10,331 nucleotides of DNA from Nitrososphaerales archaeon TH5893 (GTDB taxonomy: Archaea > Thermoproteota > Nitrososphaeria > Nitrososphaerales > Nitrososphaeraceae), in NCBI GenBank assembly GCA_014523685.1, contig JAATVT010000190.1, forward strand, positions 1 through 10,331, written 5' to 3'. The position numbers were made by a program, and so were the translations under genes. Positions 1 to 6,251 of the stretch are shown here, in pieces (position 1 is the first letter of the stretch; every line of letters starts with the position of its first letter). Below the pieces are notes generated by a model that searched no databases, had not been told where the DNA came from, and saw only the letters and a program-made list of their open reading frames with translations.

Positions 1-618
1 CACAACTCAAATGATTCACTTCTTTGGTACTCTAAGGCTCCCGATAAAAAATATCCTACTCATCTTGTTGAACCCGTATCTGAGTCAAAGTGGATGGGGT
101 TTTGGAGCACTGTTGACCGACCTACAATGAGGTATGAAATATTCCGTTATACACCTGAAAGAGGACAATGGAAATGGTCCAAGGCAAGAGCATCTAAGGC
201 AATAAGAAACTACGACGTTTACAAACGAAAATTCTACCCTCTCTCCTTGGACCAGTACTGGGAGAAGACAGGGAAAAAAAAGGAATTTATTCGTAAGCGG
301 GATGGAGTAAAATATCCAGAATACTGGATTCCTAAAAAGACTCATAAAATACTTGATAATATTTGGACAGATATTGAATCCTATGACTATTCAACTGGTT
401 ATGGTACAGAAAAACATGTGGCGCTGTTGGAAAGGATAATTGAAAAATTTTCTAAGCCAAGTAATCTTATTGCAGATTTCTTTTGTGGCTCCGGCACAAC
501 ACTAACGGTCGCGAGCAAATTGCGAAGACAATGGGTTGGATGTGATTCATCCTCCATGGCGATAAACGTCACACGAAAAAGGATTAAAGACTACGATTTT
601 AGAATGCTTATGCCATAG
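1..618 (+). CDS. Site-specific DNA methyltransferase (N6-adenine or N4-cytosine, beta class), 3' part only
   Basis: The frame is open from the first base, so the gene begins upstream of the window; 205 residues and the TAG stop are visible. The C-terminal half of an N6_N4_Mtase-family enzyme, which transfers a methyl group from S-adenosylmethionine to an exocyclic amino group of a DNA base, is seen. Visible residues 1-12 (HNSNDSLLWYSK) resemble the motif VIII region. Residues 49-61 (RYTPERGQWKWSK) match a recognition-domain pattern common in these enzymes. NIWTDI lies at 120-125, TEKHVALLERII at 136-147 and the SAM-binding DFFCGSGTT at 159-167. The SAM motif near the C-terminus implies beta-class order, with the catalytic DPPY-type motif in the unseen part. 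Base specificity and any partner nuclease cannot be judged. The internal ATG at base 94 is not the real start, because conserved sequence precedes it. Confidence 0.9.
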   Translation, partial: HNSNDSLLWYSKAPDKKYPTHLVEPVSESKWMGFWSTVDRPTMRYEIFRYTPERGQWKWSKARASKAIRNYDVYKRKFYPLSLDQYWEKTGKKKEFIRKRDGVKYPEYWIPKKTHKILDNIWTDIESYDYSTGYGTEKHVALLERIIEKFSKPSNLIADFFCGSGTTLTVASKLRRQWVGCDSSSMAINVTRKRIKDYDFRMLMP

Positions 619-735
619 AATCTTGCAAAACTGTTAGAGTCTAGACATAAAATGCACCTAGTTTCAATAGCTTTTCCTAAATAAGGTAAATATCTTTTGT
701 GTTCTGTGGGTTTCTCTAGTATTCCATAACGTACA

Positions 736-763
736 TTAAAGAGATTAGATACTACAAGAACTG
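736..763 (+). promoter_or_regulatory. Possible TATA-like box for a leaderless aIF2 beta transcript
   Basis: TTAAA at 736-740 is centred about 25 bp before the GTG start at 763, the usual archaeal TATA-to-transcription-start distance. No Shine-Dalgarno sequence is seen before the GTG. Both facts fit a leaderless mRNA beginning at or next to the start codon. This is inference from spacing only; AT-rich DNA gives such matches by chance. Confidence 0.3.
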
Positions 764-1194
764 TGAGTCATCAAACTAAATCAGACTATGAAAGCCTCTT
801 GAAACGCCTAAGAGGTCAACTAAATAATACCACTAGGAAGGAGGCTTCAAGACTTGAGATTCCTTCGCCCCAGATCATTTGGATAGGCCAACGCACCATT
901 TTTAGGAATTTTATGGAATTTCCAAAGGCACTCCGAAGAGACCCAGAAAAATTGTTGCTTTATCTCAATAAGGAGTTAGCATCTGCTGGTTATATTGCGG
1001 GAGAGAGAGTAATTTTTCTGGGACGTAAGGAACCGTCATCTTTTGGGACTCTAATTGACCGATATGTCAAAGAGTACGTAATATGTTCTGTTTGCGGTAG
1101 TCCAGACACAAGGACTGAGAAGAATAAGAAATTAGGGTTTCTACTATGTGAAGCATGTGGCGCAAGATCTTCAATTAAGGGAAATTATGCTTAA
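763..1194 (+). CDS. Translation initiation factor aIF2, beta subunit
   Basis: The 143-residue product has the usual length and architecture of archaeal aIF2 beta, part of the heterotrimeric GTPase that carries initiator Met-tRNA to the small ribosomal subunit. Residues 9-20 (YESLLKRLRGQL) form the start helix that in the family contacts the gamma subunit. The alpha/beta core covers roughly 35-100. A C-terminal zinc ribbon has C108-x2-C111 and C129-x2-C132, in the typical CxxCGSPDT...CEACGA context. The GTG at 763 is the only reasonable start: an in-frame TAA lies at 727-729, with no other start codon between. The gene stands alone on its strand, 144 bp after the methyltransferase and 156 bp before the next gene. 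Family assignment is firm. Confidence 0.95.
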   Translation: MSHQTKSDYESLLKRLRGQLNNTTRKEASRLEIPSPQIIWIGQRTIFRNFMEFPKALRRDPEKLLLYLNKELASAGYIAGERVIFLGRKEPSSFGTLIDRYVKEYVICSVCGSPDTRTEKNKKLGFLLCEACGARSSIKGNYA

Positions 1195-1201
1195 ATAATT
1201 A

Positions 1202-1217
1202 TGCACAGATTTGTGCA
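1202..1217. repeat. Perfect inverted repeat just after the aIF2 beta stop
   Basis: TGCACA (1202-1207), a 4-base spacer GATT, and TGTGCA (1212-1217) form a perfect 6-bp dyad starting 8 bases after the aIF2 beta stop. As RNA it would make a short tetraloop hairpin at the mRNA 3' end. As DNA it could be a protein-binding site. No T run follows, so it is not a classical intrinsic terminator. Its function is unknown. Confidence 0.4.
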
Positions 1218-1320
1218 ACATGAACTAGCTAACTCTAAAAATTCCCATATTTTGCTCAGAAACATCTCATTGTTCTACTTCTTTAACTCAGGAATTTGAT
1301 TATTTTGACATTGGGTTCTA

Positions 1321-1339
1321 AGTATCATAGCAAGATACT
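1321..1339. repeat. Inverted repeat directly upstream of the 76-residue gene
   Basis: AGTATC (1321-1326), spacer ATAGCAA, and GATACT (1334-1339) form a perfect 6-bp dyad that ends 11 bases before the ATG at 1351. It could be an operator overlapping the promoter or a 5' leader hairpin that affects translation. No regulator can be assigned. Confidence 0.35.
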
Positions 1340-1350
1340 ACCTCAATGAT

Positions 1351-1581
1351 ATGACAGCTATAATGTCACTAAACCAGGAAACATCAACAACATCTAATAG
1401 CGAAAATAACTTCAGTACTGGCCAAAGTTGGGGAGCCTTAAGAAAGGCATGGAAAGGATACAGGATAGCAAAGGTTCACAACGACAATGTAAGGATGACG
1501 GAATATGCTAACAAAATTAGAAAGATCCAAGGAGAACTTGGAATCAATGTCGCATCCTTTCCAAATCTAGGGATTGCCTAG
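1351..1581 (+). CDS. Small uncharacterised protein (76 residues)
   Basis: I do not recognise this gene with confidence. The first 25 or so residues are polar, rich in Ser, Thr, Asn and Glu, and probably disordered. Residues 26-62 look like a helical, basic segment (GALRKAWKGYRIAKVHND, then EYANKIRKIQGELG). The C-terminus reads INVASFPNLGIA. There is no signal peptide, membrane segment or cysteine. The helical part has the Lys/Arg plus aromatic pattern of a small nucleic-acid- or protein-binding domain, but that is inference. A second ATG at 1363 (MSLNQ) is an alternative start. A T7 run follows the stop by 9 bases. The gene is convergent with thioredoxin, with 35 bp between the stops. The clean gene ends, terminator-like tail and protein-like composition argue that it is real. 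Confidence 0.65.
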   Translation: MTAIMSLNQETSTTSNSENNFSTGQSWGALRKAWKGYRIAKVHNDNVRMTEYANKIRKIQGELGINVASFPNLGIA

Positions 1582-1590
1582 TCCCAACTG

Positions 1591-1603
1591 TTTTTTTATT
1601 TTG
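1591..1603 (+). terminator. T-rich terminator after the 76-residue gene
   Basis: TTTTTTTATTTT begins 9 bases past the TAG stop. Oligo-T on the non-template strand is sufficient for termination by archaeal RNA polymerase. No stable hairpin precedes it. The tract lies in the 35-bp gap between the convergent small gene and thioredoxin. Confidence 0.6.
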
Positions 1604-1616
1604 ATCAAATTCAATT

Positions 1617-2072
1617 CTACCCATAGATGTTTCCAATAGTATTATTCGAATCTAAGAAATGCTGTTTTAACTTTGTCTCAATTTGAGCCTTGGGTAGGGC
1701 ACCGACTATAACATCAACAACTTTTGAATTCTTTAGGATCATCATTGTCGGGATGCTTTGAATGCCAAAGTATTGCGCAACTGTCTGGTTCTCGTCAATA
1801 TTTAGCTTTCCAAAAACTACTTTCCCGCCATATTCACCTGCTAATTGCTCAATTATCGGGGAAATCATTTTACACGGACCACACCACGGGGCCCAAAAAT
1901 CGATCAACATGAGTGGGTATTTAGAAACCTCGTCCCTGAAATTCATATCGGTGAGAACGATGGGTCTAGTTATACTATTCATTGCCGATCTCGTTATAGC
2001 GCTCTTCTGCATCTCTGTCAATTTCCTCTGCTTAATTGCTAGAATTTCTTCATCCTCGTCCTCACGGCTCAT
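1617..2072 (-). CDS. trxA: Thioredoxin with an N-terminal charged helical extension
   Basis: The product is a 151-residue thiol-disulfide oxidoreductase, expected in the cytoplasm. The thioredoxin fold covers about residues 35-140. The active site is W63-C64-G65-P66-C67 within FWAPWCGPCKM, the cis-proline is P108 in IQSIPTMMI, and the conserved VGALPK lies near 123-128. Typical thioredoxins have about 105-110 residues; this one carries about 35 extra at the N-terminus, highly acidic (SREDEDEE) then basic and helical (ILAIKQRKLTEMQKSA). That stretch resembles the start of PDCD5-family proteins and similar extensions in archaeal thioredoxins. There is no signal peptide. The ATG at 2072 has no Shine-Dalgarno site upstream. 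A shorter start at an internal Met would remove the extension without harming the fold, but the extension looks protein-like. The gene is divergent from grpE. Confidence 0.95.
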   Translation of the reverse strand: MSREDEDEEILAIKQRKLTEMQKSAITRSAMNSITRPIVLTDMNFRDEVSKYPLMLIDFWAPWCGPCKMISPIIEQLAGEYGGKVVFGKLNIDENQTVAQYFGIQSIPTMMILKNSKVVDVIVGALPKAQIETKLKQHFLDSNNTIGNIYG

Positions 2073-2086
2073 GGATTGAGACTCTA

Positions 2087-2107
2087 ATTTTATACGCTAT
2101 AATAATA
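2087..2107 (-). promoter_or_regulatory. Likely TATA region for thioredoxin
   Basis: Read leftward, the region contains TATTATTATAG (2107 to 2097) and TATAAAAT (2094 to 2087). The first is centred near 2101, about 29 bp before the ATG at 2072, so transcription would begin within a few bases of the start codon. That agrees with the absence of a Shine-Dalgarno site. Which of the two boxes is used cannot be told from sequence. Confidence 0.45.
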
Positions 2108-2241
2108 TTTCTAGTAGGATACAGATCAAGATCACAAATTTTCTTCTTTAAATATGGGTAGACATGCAATTCCATTCTTGAATGTACTCCATCCGTGAAT
2201 GTTCTTCTGCACAAAACACATTCGGATGTTTATCCCCTTTA

Positions 2242-2262
2242 GCCGATATGATATTATCTGGC
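2242..2262. repeat. Imperfect dyad upstream of the grpE promoter
   Basis: GCCGATA (2242-2248), a 6-base spacer, then TATC-T-GGC (2255-2262) make a 7-bp inverted repeat with one bulged T. It lies about 25 bp upstream of the probable grpE TATA box and between two divergent stress-related genes. That position suits a regulator site, but the match is short and could be chance. Confidence 0.25.
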
Positions 2263-2285
2263 CTTTGCTAATTTGTGTTGACTAG

Positions 2286-2297
2286 TTAAATTGTATA
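2286..2297 (+). promoter_or_regulatory. Candidate TATA box of the grpE-dnaK operon
   Basis: TTAAATTGTATA lies about 40-50 bp before the grpE TTG start. A TATA centre near 2289 predicts transcription from about 2314-2316, which leaves a short leader that still contains the GGAGG at 2321-2325. The rest of the 262-bp thioredoxin-grpE space shows only the dyad at 2242-2262. Confidence 0.4.
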
Positions 2298-2320
2298 CAG
2301 AGAAATGCTTCAATGGCCAA

Positions 2321-2325
2321 GGAGG
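2321..2325 (+). promoter_or_regulatory. Strong Shine-Dalgarno site that fixes the TTG start of grpE
   Basis: GGAGG at 2321-2325 lies 9 bases before the TTG at 2335. An in-frame TAG at 2332-2334 directly precedes that TTG, so translation cannot start further upstream in this frame. The site supports TTG as the true start. Confidence 0.7.
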
Positions 2326-2334
2326 GGCAATTAG

Positions 2335-2973
2335 TTGGGATTAGAAGATTCCAACATTAAAGAGGGAAGCGAAGAAGAGAAGCAGAATGGAAATGATGAG
2401 TTAGATGTTGGTCGTCCTGCAGATAACGATGACAGGCTAGATAATAAGGTGGAACTATTCCAACTAAGAGAGGATCTCAGGAAGGCAAGAGACTCTGCTG
2501 ATGATAGTCTTAATAAATTAAGGTATATGGTTGCAGACTTTGACAACTACCGAAAACAGACTGAAAAACAAGTTTCTTCCAAAATTGAAGCAAGCAGAGC
2601 TGAAATCCTCTTGAAGTTCTTGAATATTCGTGATGATTACCTGAGGGCACTTAATATTATAAAGCATGACAAACCAGATGCGGTAATTATCGAGGGATTA
2701 CAAGGAATCCTGAAGAACTTCGATAATCTTCTTAGCTCGGAAGGAGTCGTCGAAATAGAATCGGTAGGAACACCTTTTGATCCCAACATTCATGATGCCC
2801 TTAATTTCAGTTATTCTGATAGATTACCAGAAAATACTGTTACGAATGAGATTCGTAAAGGCTATATGTACAACAATAAAGTTCTAAGACCCAGCCTTGT
2901 AGAAATCTCCAAAAAGATAGTTAAAAATACCGTTAATGCTACAGAAACCCTAGAAAAGGATAGTGATGTTTAG
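2335..2973 (+). CDS. grpE: GrpE, nucleotide exchange factor of DnaK
   Basis: The 212-residue product releases ADP from DnaK and so resets the chaperone cycle. Residues 1-40 are acidic and variable, as usual for the family. A long coiled coil covers about 38-95 and includes the conserved FDNYRKQ (69-75). The helical bundle follows to about 137. The C-terminal beta wing that contacts DnaK holds [12 protein letters not shown] (145-156), NEIRKGY (171-177) and [12 protein letters not shown] (183-194). All family hallmarks are present. The start is TTG, set by the in-frame stop just upstream and a GGAGG 9 bases away. An ATG at 2313 in another frame opens only a 15-codon reading frame. The dnaK ATG follows 2 bp after the TAG stop, so the two are very probably co-transcribed and perhaps translationally coupled. 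Confidence 0.96.
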   Translation: MGLEDSNIKEGSEEEKQNGNDELDVGRPADNDDRLDNKVELFQLREDLRKARDSADDSLNKLRYMVADFDNYRKQTEKQVSSKIEASRAEILLKFLNIRDDYLRALNIIKHDKPDAVIIEGLQGILKNFDNLLSSEGVVEIESVGTPFDPNIHDALNFSYSDRLPENTVTNEIRKGYMYNNKVLRPSLVEISKKIVKNTVNATETLEKDSDV

Positions 2974-2975
2974 AT

Positions 2976-4859
2976 ATGGGGAAAATTATAGGAATTGATC
3001 TTGGAACAAGTAACTCAGCCGCAGCAGCAATGATTGGTGGTAAACCATCAATCATACAAGCAGCGGAAGGAACTTCAGTTGGGGGAAAAGCCTTTCCATC
3101 TGTTGTTGCTTTCACCAGTGATGGCCAACTCATTGTAGGGGAACCCGCAAGACGCCAAATGATATCAAATCCGGAAGGTACAGTACTAGCAGCAAAGCGC
3201 AAGATGGGAACTGATTTTAAGTTTAATGTCTTTGGTAAAGAGTATACTCCACAGCAGATTTCAGCATTTATTCTTCAGAAAATAAAAAGGGATGCCGAGG
3301 CATTCCTTGGTGAAACTGTCGACCGGGCTGTGGTCACTGTGCCTGCCTATTTCAATGATAATCAAAGGCAAGCCACGAAAGATGCTGGAGAAATCGCGGG
3401 GCTTCAGGTAGTTAGGATTATCAATGAACCGACAGCCGCTTCGCTAGCGTATGGGTTGGATAAGGCACAAAAGGACCTTAAAATCATGGTATTTGATTTT
3501 GGAGGTGGAACCTTGGATGTTACAATAATGGAAATGGGGGGCGGAGTATTTCAGGTCAAAAGCACCTCTGGAGATACTCAGCTTGGTGGGACCGATATGG
3601 ATAATGCGCTTGTAAATTACATTGTAGAAGAATTTAAGAGACAATCTGGATTAGACATTAGAAATGACAAGGCTGCGGTGATGAGAGTAAGAGAAGCTGC
3701 AGAGAAGGCAAAAATAGAACTATCAAATGTTGTCACAACAGAGATCAACTTACCGTTTCTTGCATACGATGCTACATCAGGTCCAAAAAACCTTGTTCTT
3801 AATCTATCCAGGGCTAAACTAGAAGATCTTGTCAGACCAATAATTGAAAAATGCAAGACAGCCATTATGCAGTCGTTACAAGATGCGAAAATGTCACCTC
3901 CTGATATTGATAAAATTATACTTATTGGGGGTCCTACAAGAATGCCAATGGTCAGGCAATTCGTTAGAACCGTAATGGGAAAGGAACCGGAACGTGGCGT
4001 AGACCCTATGGAAGCCGTAGCAATGGGAGCAGCTATACAAGGAGCCATTATTGCTGGAGATGTCTCAACTGATATACTTCTAGTAGATGTCACACCTTTG
4101 ACCCTGGGTGTAGAAGTTCTTGGAGGCTTAAAAGAAACATTGATTGAACGCAATACTACAATTCCTACGAAAAAGAGTAAGGTCTTCACAACTGCTGCCG
4201 ATTACCAGACAGCAGTTACCATCCATGTTGTACAAGGAGAAAGACCCATGGCTGCTGATTGTGTTTCACTCGGGATGTTCAATCTTTCAGGTATTCCGCC
4301 GGCTCCGAGAGGCGTACCGCAAATCGAGGTGACCTTTGATATCGACGCAAACGGTATACTTAATGTGACAGCCAAAGATTTGGCCACATCAAAAGAAGCG
4401 AAGATCACGATAACTGCCAACGCAAAACTGTCAAAGGACGAAATTGAAAAGCTGAAGAAGGAATCTGAACAGTTCGCTGAGGCCGATAAGAAGAAAAAAG
4501 AAGAGGCTGAAGTTAGGAATGAGGCAGATAATCTAGTCTATTCATCAGACAAGTTGGTAAAGGAAGATTTGAAAGATAAATTAAAGCCAGAACAGGTTGA
4601 ACGAATTAATAAAGCATCCCAGGAGCTTCGAGATGCTGTATCAGCCAATAGTCTCGATAGCATTAGGACCAAAACACAAGAGCTAAAGAACATTCTAAGC
4701 GAGGTAAGTACAGAAGTGTATAGGACAGCAAGCGCAGCACCGTCTGCAAGTGCAGCAGGTAACAGCGCCGGCGCTACTGCAGAAACGGGGACCTCAGAAG
4801 GTGCGGCAGGTTTCTCAGGAAGCGGCGGTTCAGCAGGCAGCGCATCTGCTTCTCCCTAG
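2976..4859 (+). CDS. dnaK: DnaK, Hsp70 molecular chaperone
   Basis: The 627-residue ATP-driven chaperone binds exposed hydrophobic stretches of unfolded proteins. The ATPase domain (about 1-365) has the phosphate-1 loop [10 protein letters not shown] (5-14), the catalytic lysine K74 in AAKRKMG, VPAYFND (122-128), phosphate-2 [10 protein letters not shown] (173-182), T201 in SGDTQLGG, and the adenosine motif [10 protein letters not shown] (315-324). The interdomain linker is [12 protein letters not shown] (367-378). The substrate domain continues to about 480 and the helical lid to about 583. Residues 584-627 are a tail almost wholly of Ala, Ser, Gly and Thr, with no EEVD-like end. Between KRKMG and [11 protein letters not shown] the protein lacks the roughly 24-residue insert of proteobacterial DnaK, so it is the short type of Gram-positive bacteria. 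That agrees with the accepted view that archaeal dnaK came from bacteria. It is the second gene of the operon, after grpE. Confidence 0.98.
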   Translation: MGKIIGIDLGTSNSAAAAMIGGKPSIIQAAEGTSVGGKAFPSVVAFTSDGQLIVGEPARRQMISNPEGTVLAAKRKMGTDFKFNVFGKEYTPQQISAFILQKIKRDAEAFLGETVDRAVVTVPAYFNDNQRQATKDAGEIAGLQVVRIINEPTAASLAYGLDKAQKDLKIMVFDFGGGTLDVTIMEMGGGVFQVKSTSGDTQLGGTDMDNALVNYIVEEFKRQSGLDIRNDKAAVMRVREAAEKAKIELSNVVTTEINLPFLAYDATSGPKNLVLNLSRAKLEDLVRPIIEKCKTAIMQSLQDAKMSPPDIDKIILIGGPTRMPMVRQFVRTVMGKEPERGVDPMEAVAMGAAIQGAIIAGDVSTDILLVDVTPLTLGVEVLGGLKETLIERNTTIPTKKSKVFTTAADYQTAVTIHVVQGERPMAADCVSLGMFNLSGIPPAPRGVPQIEVTFDIDANGILNVTAKDLATSKEAKITITANAKLSKDEIEKLKKESEQFAEADKKKKEEAEVRNEADNLVYSSDKLVKEDLKDKLKPEQVERINKASQELRDAVSANSLDSIRTKTQELKNILSEVSTEVYRTASAAPSASAAGNSAGATAETGTSEGAAGFSGSGGSAGSASASP

Positions 4860-4862
4860 ATA

Positions 4863-4869
4863 TTTTTTT
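4863..4869 (+). terminator. T7 run between dnaK and dnaJ
   Basis: Seven consecutive T lie 4-10 bases after the dnaK stop, inside the 50-bp space before dnaJ. In archaea such a run can stop part or all of transcription, so dnaJ may be expressed at a lower level than grpE-dnaK or from its own promoter. Confidence 0.4.
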
Positions 4870-4896
4870 ACACTAACAATAAAATGATTAACACCA

Positions 4897-4900
4897 GAGG
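4897..4900 (+). promoter_or_regulatory. Shine-Dalgarno site of dnaJ
   Basis: GAGG ends 9 bases before the ATG at 4910, a normal spacing. It supports this start and internal translation initiation on a leadered transcript. Confidence 0.5.
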
Positions 4901-4909
4901 CTTTCGGGT

Positions 4910-6061
4910 ATGAGCAAAAGGGACTATTACGAAGTGCTAGGTGTCCCAAAGGCTGCTGGTAAAGACGAAATCAAAAGTGCCTACAGGAAGTTAGCATTGC
5001 AGTACCATCCTGATAGGAACAAGTCTGCTGGGGCTGAAGAAAAATTTAAGGAAATTTCTGAAGCATACGCAGTATTATCTGATGACGAGAAAAGAAAAAG
5101 GTATGACGTCTATGGTCATGTCGGCACAGAAGACGCGTTTAGGGGATCTGAGGCAAACTTTGACGAGGTTTTCAGGGACATTGGGTTTGGTGGCTTCAGA
5201 GACATCTTTGAACAAATATTTGGCGGCCGTGGAGGATTTGGTGGTATTGGAGGAGGCAACGACCCCTTTGGTTTTGGGTTTAATTTTGGGGGCTCTAGAA
5301 GGAAGGGTCGCGACGTCCTCTATGATGTTGAACTTTCATTAGAGGAGGTCTTAAAAGGGAGAAAGGATGAGGTTGAGCTACCTAAGCTTGAGAACTGTGG
5401 AAATTGCAATGGGACTGGAGCATCTCCTGGGACAAAGCGGAGAAAATGTAACGTTTGTAATGGTCAGGGCCAAACGAGACGCGTGTATAGTCAAAATAGA
5501 TTCTCCACATTTGTATCACTAGAACCATGTCAAACTTGTCGCGGTCAAGGTGAAATCATTGATAAACCATGTAATGTATGTAGTGGTTCTGGCAAGGTTA
5601 GAAAAATCAAGAAATTGAAATTAGAAATTCCAGCTGGTGTTGAAGATGGAATGACACTTCAATTACGAGGTGAAGGAGAGCCATTTGAGAACGGTAGTGC
5701 AGGAGATTTGCTAATACGGGTTCACGTTAAACCACATCCACGATTTGAAAGATTGGAAGATGGACATTTGCTTCACAATCTCGATCTTCAGTATACTGAT
5801 CTTGCTCTTGGAGCCGATCTCCGCATACCTACTCTTGACGGAAGTGAAAAAATCAAGATTCCGGCTGGTACGCAACCAAATACAATCTTCAAAATCAGAG
5901 GCAAAGGATTGCCTCGTTATGGTGGCTATGGCAAAGGGGACCAAATGGTTAGGGTAAATGTAAAGGTACCTACCACCCTGAGTGAGGCAGAAAAATCGCT
6001 ACTAAAGCAGCTCGATAAGCAGTTGAAATATGAAGCAGAGAATATAAGACAACATTTCTAG
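4910..6061 (+). CDS. dnaJ: DnaJ, type I Hsp40 co-chaperone
   Basis: The 383-residue protein delivers substrates to DnaK and stimulates its ATPase. The J domain (about 4-70) carries the catalytic H33-P34-D35 in QYHPDRN. A Gly/Phe-rich linker covers 91-128 and includes DIFEQIFGG (98-106). The zinc-binding domain has all four CxxCxGxG repeats: C163/C166 (NGTG), C180/C183 (NGQG), C207/C210 (RGQG) and C221/C224 (SGSG). Two C-terminal substrate-binding beta domains and the dimerisation end follow from about 230 to 383. Length and layout match bacterial DnaJ, so this is the complete class A form. The gene is 50 bp downstream of dnaK, separated by a T7 run but with its own Shine-Dalgarno site. Together grpE, dnaK and dnaJ form a full bacterial-type chaperone set. 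Confidence 0.98.
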   Translation: MSKRDYYEVLGVPKAAGKDEIKSAYRKLALQYHPDRNKSAGAEEKFKEISEAYAVLSDDEKRKRYDVYGHVGTEDAFRGSEANFDEVFRDIGFGGFRDIFEQIFGGRGGFGGIGGGNDPFGFGFNFGGSRRKGRDVLYDVELSLEEVLKGRKDEVELPKLENCGNCNGTGASPGTKRRKCNVCNGQGQTRRVYSQNRFSTFVSLEPCQTCRGQGEIIDKPCNVCSGSGKVRKIKKLKLEIPAGVEDGMTLQLRGEGEPFENGSAGDLLIRVHVKPHPRFERLEDGHLLHNLDLQYTDLALGADLRIPTLDGSEKIKIPAGTQPNTIFKIRGKGLPRYGGYGKGDQMVRVNVKVPTTLSEAEKSLLKQLDKQLKYEAENIRQHF

Positions 6062-6074
6062 AATCATACGATCG

Positions 6075-6081
6075 TTTTTTT
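6075..6081 (+). terminator. T7 terminator after dnaJ
   Basis: Seven T follow the short palindrome CGATCG (6069-6074), 13 bases past the dnaJ stop. This is a typical archaeal oligo-T terminator and probably ends the chaperone transcript before the convergent mcm gene. Confidence 0.6.
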
Positions 6082-6136
6082 ATCTACAACGCATTGCCAA
6101 CTCAAGATAGGACTAAAAATAGGTGTAACATCCTGG

Positions 6137-6206
6137 TGTGTTGATGATTCCCGTCAGGCTAAGAAAGAACTCGTTTTAGGGTTATTATCCACCTGAACCC
6201 TTTTTT
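6137..6206 (+). ncRNA. Weak candidate small RNA (C/D-box-like)
   Basis: In the space between dnaJ and mcm, TTGATGA (6141-6147) resembles a C box (consensus RTGATGA, first base mismatched) and CTGA (6193-6196) matches a D box. They span 56 bases, a normal archaeal C/D RNA size. CTAA at 6159-6162 could be a degenerate D' box 11 bases after the C box. A T6 run (6201-6206) follows the D box, and an A-rich TATA-like CTAAAAATA lies at 6113-6121. Against it: no good C' box, a poor terminal stem, and the A-rich stretch could equally be the mcm terminator on the other strand. This is a guess from pattern and spacing only. Confidence 0.18.
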
Positions 6207-6251
6207 GGGGGGTAAATTCTATAAGGGAACCTTGACACACTGACGTTTTTA

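Noticed and set aside
85..345. Minus-strand frame opposite the methyltransferase
   Set aside because: It overlaps the methyltransferase recognition region and has no recognisable features.
1762..2079. Open frame antisense to thioredoxin on the plus strand
   Set aside because: It overlaps the full thioredoxin gene, including its active site, and the translation is not protein-like.
3617..4189. Long open frame (190 codons) antisense to dnaK
   Set aside because: It lies wholly inside dnaK, whose motifs and length are complete, and its translation shows no family features; it mirrors codon bias of the real gene.
6196..6233. Possible hairpins ACCC...GGGT and AAGG...CCTT before the mcm end
   Set aside because: Stems of only 4 bp with no suitable T run on the mcm strand; not distinguishable from chance.
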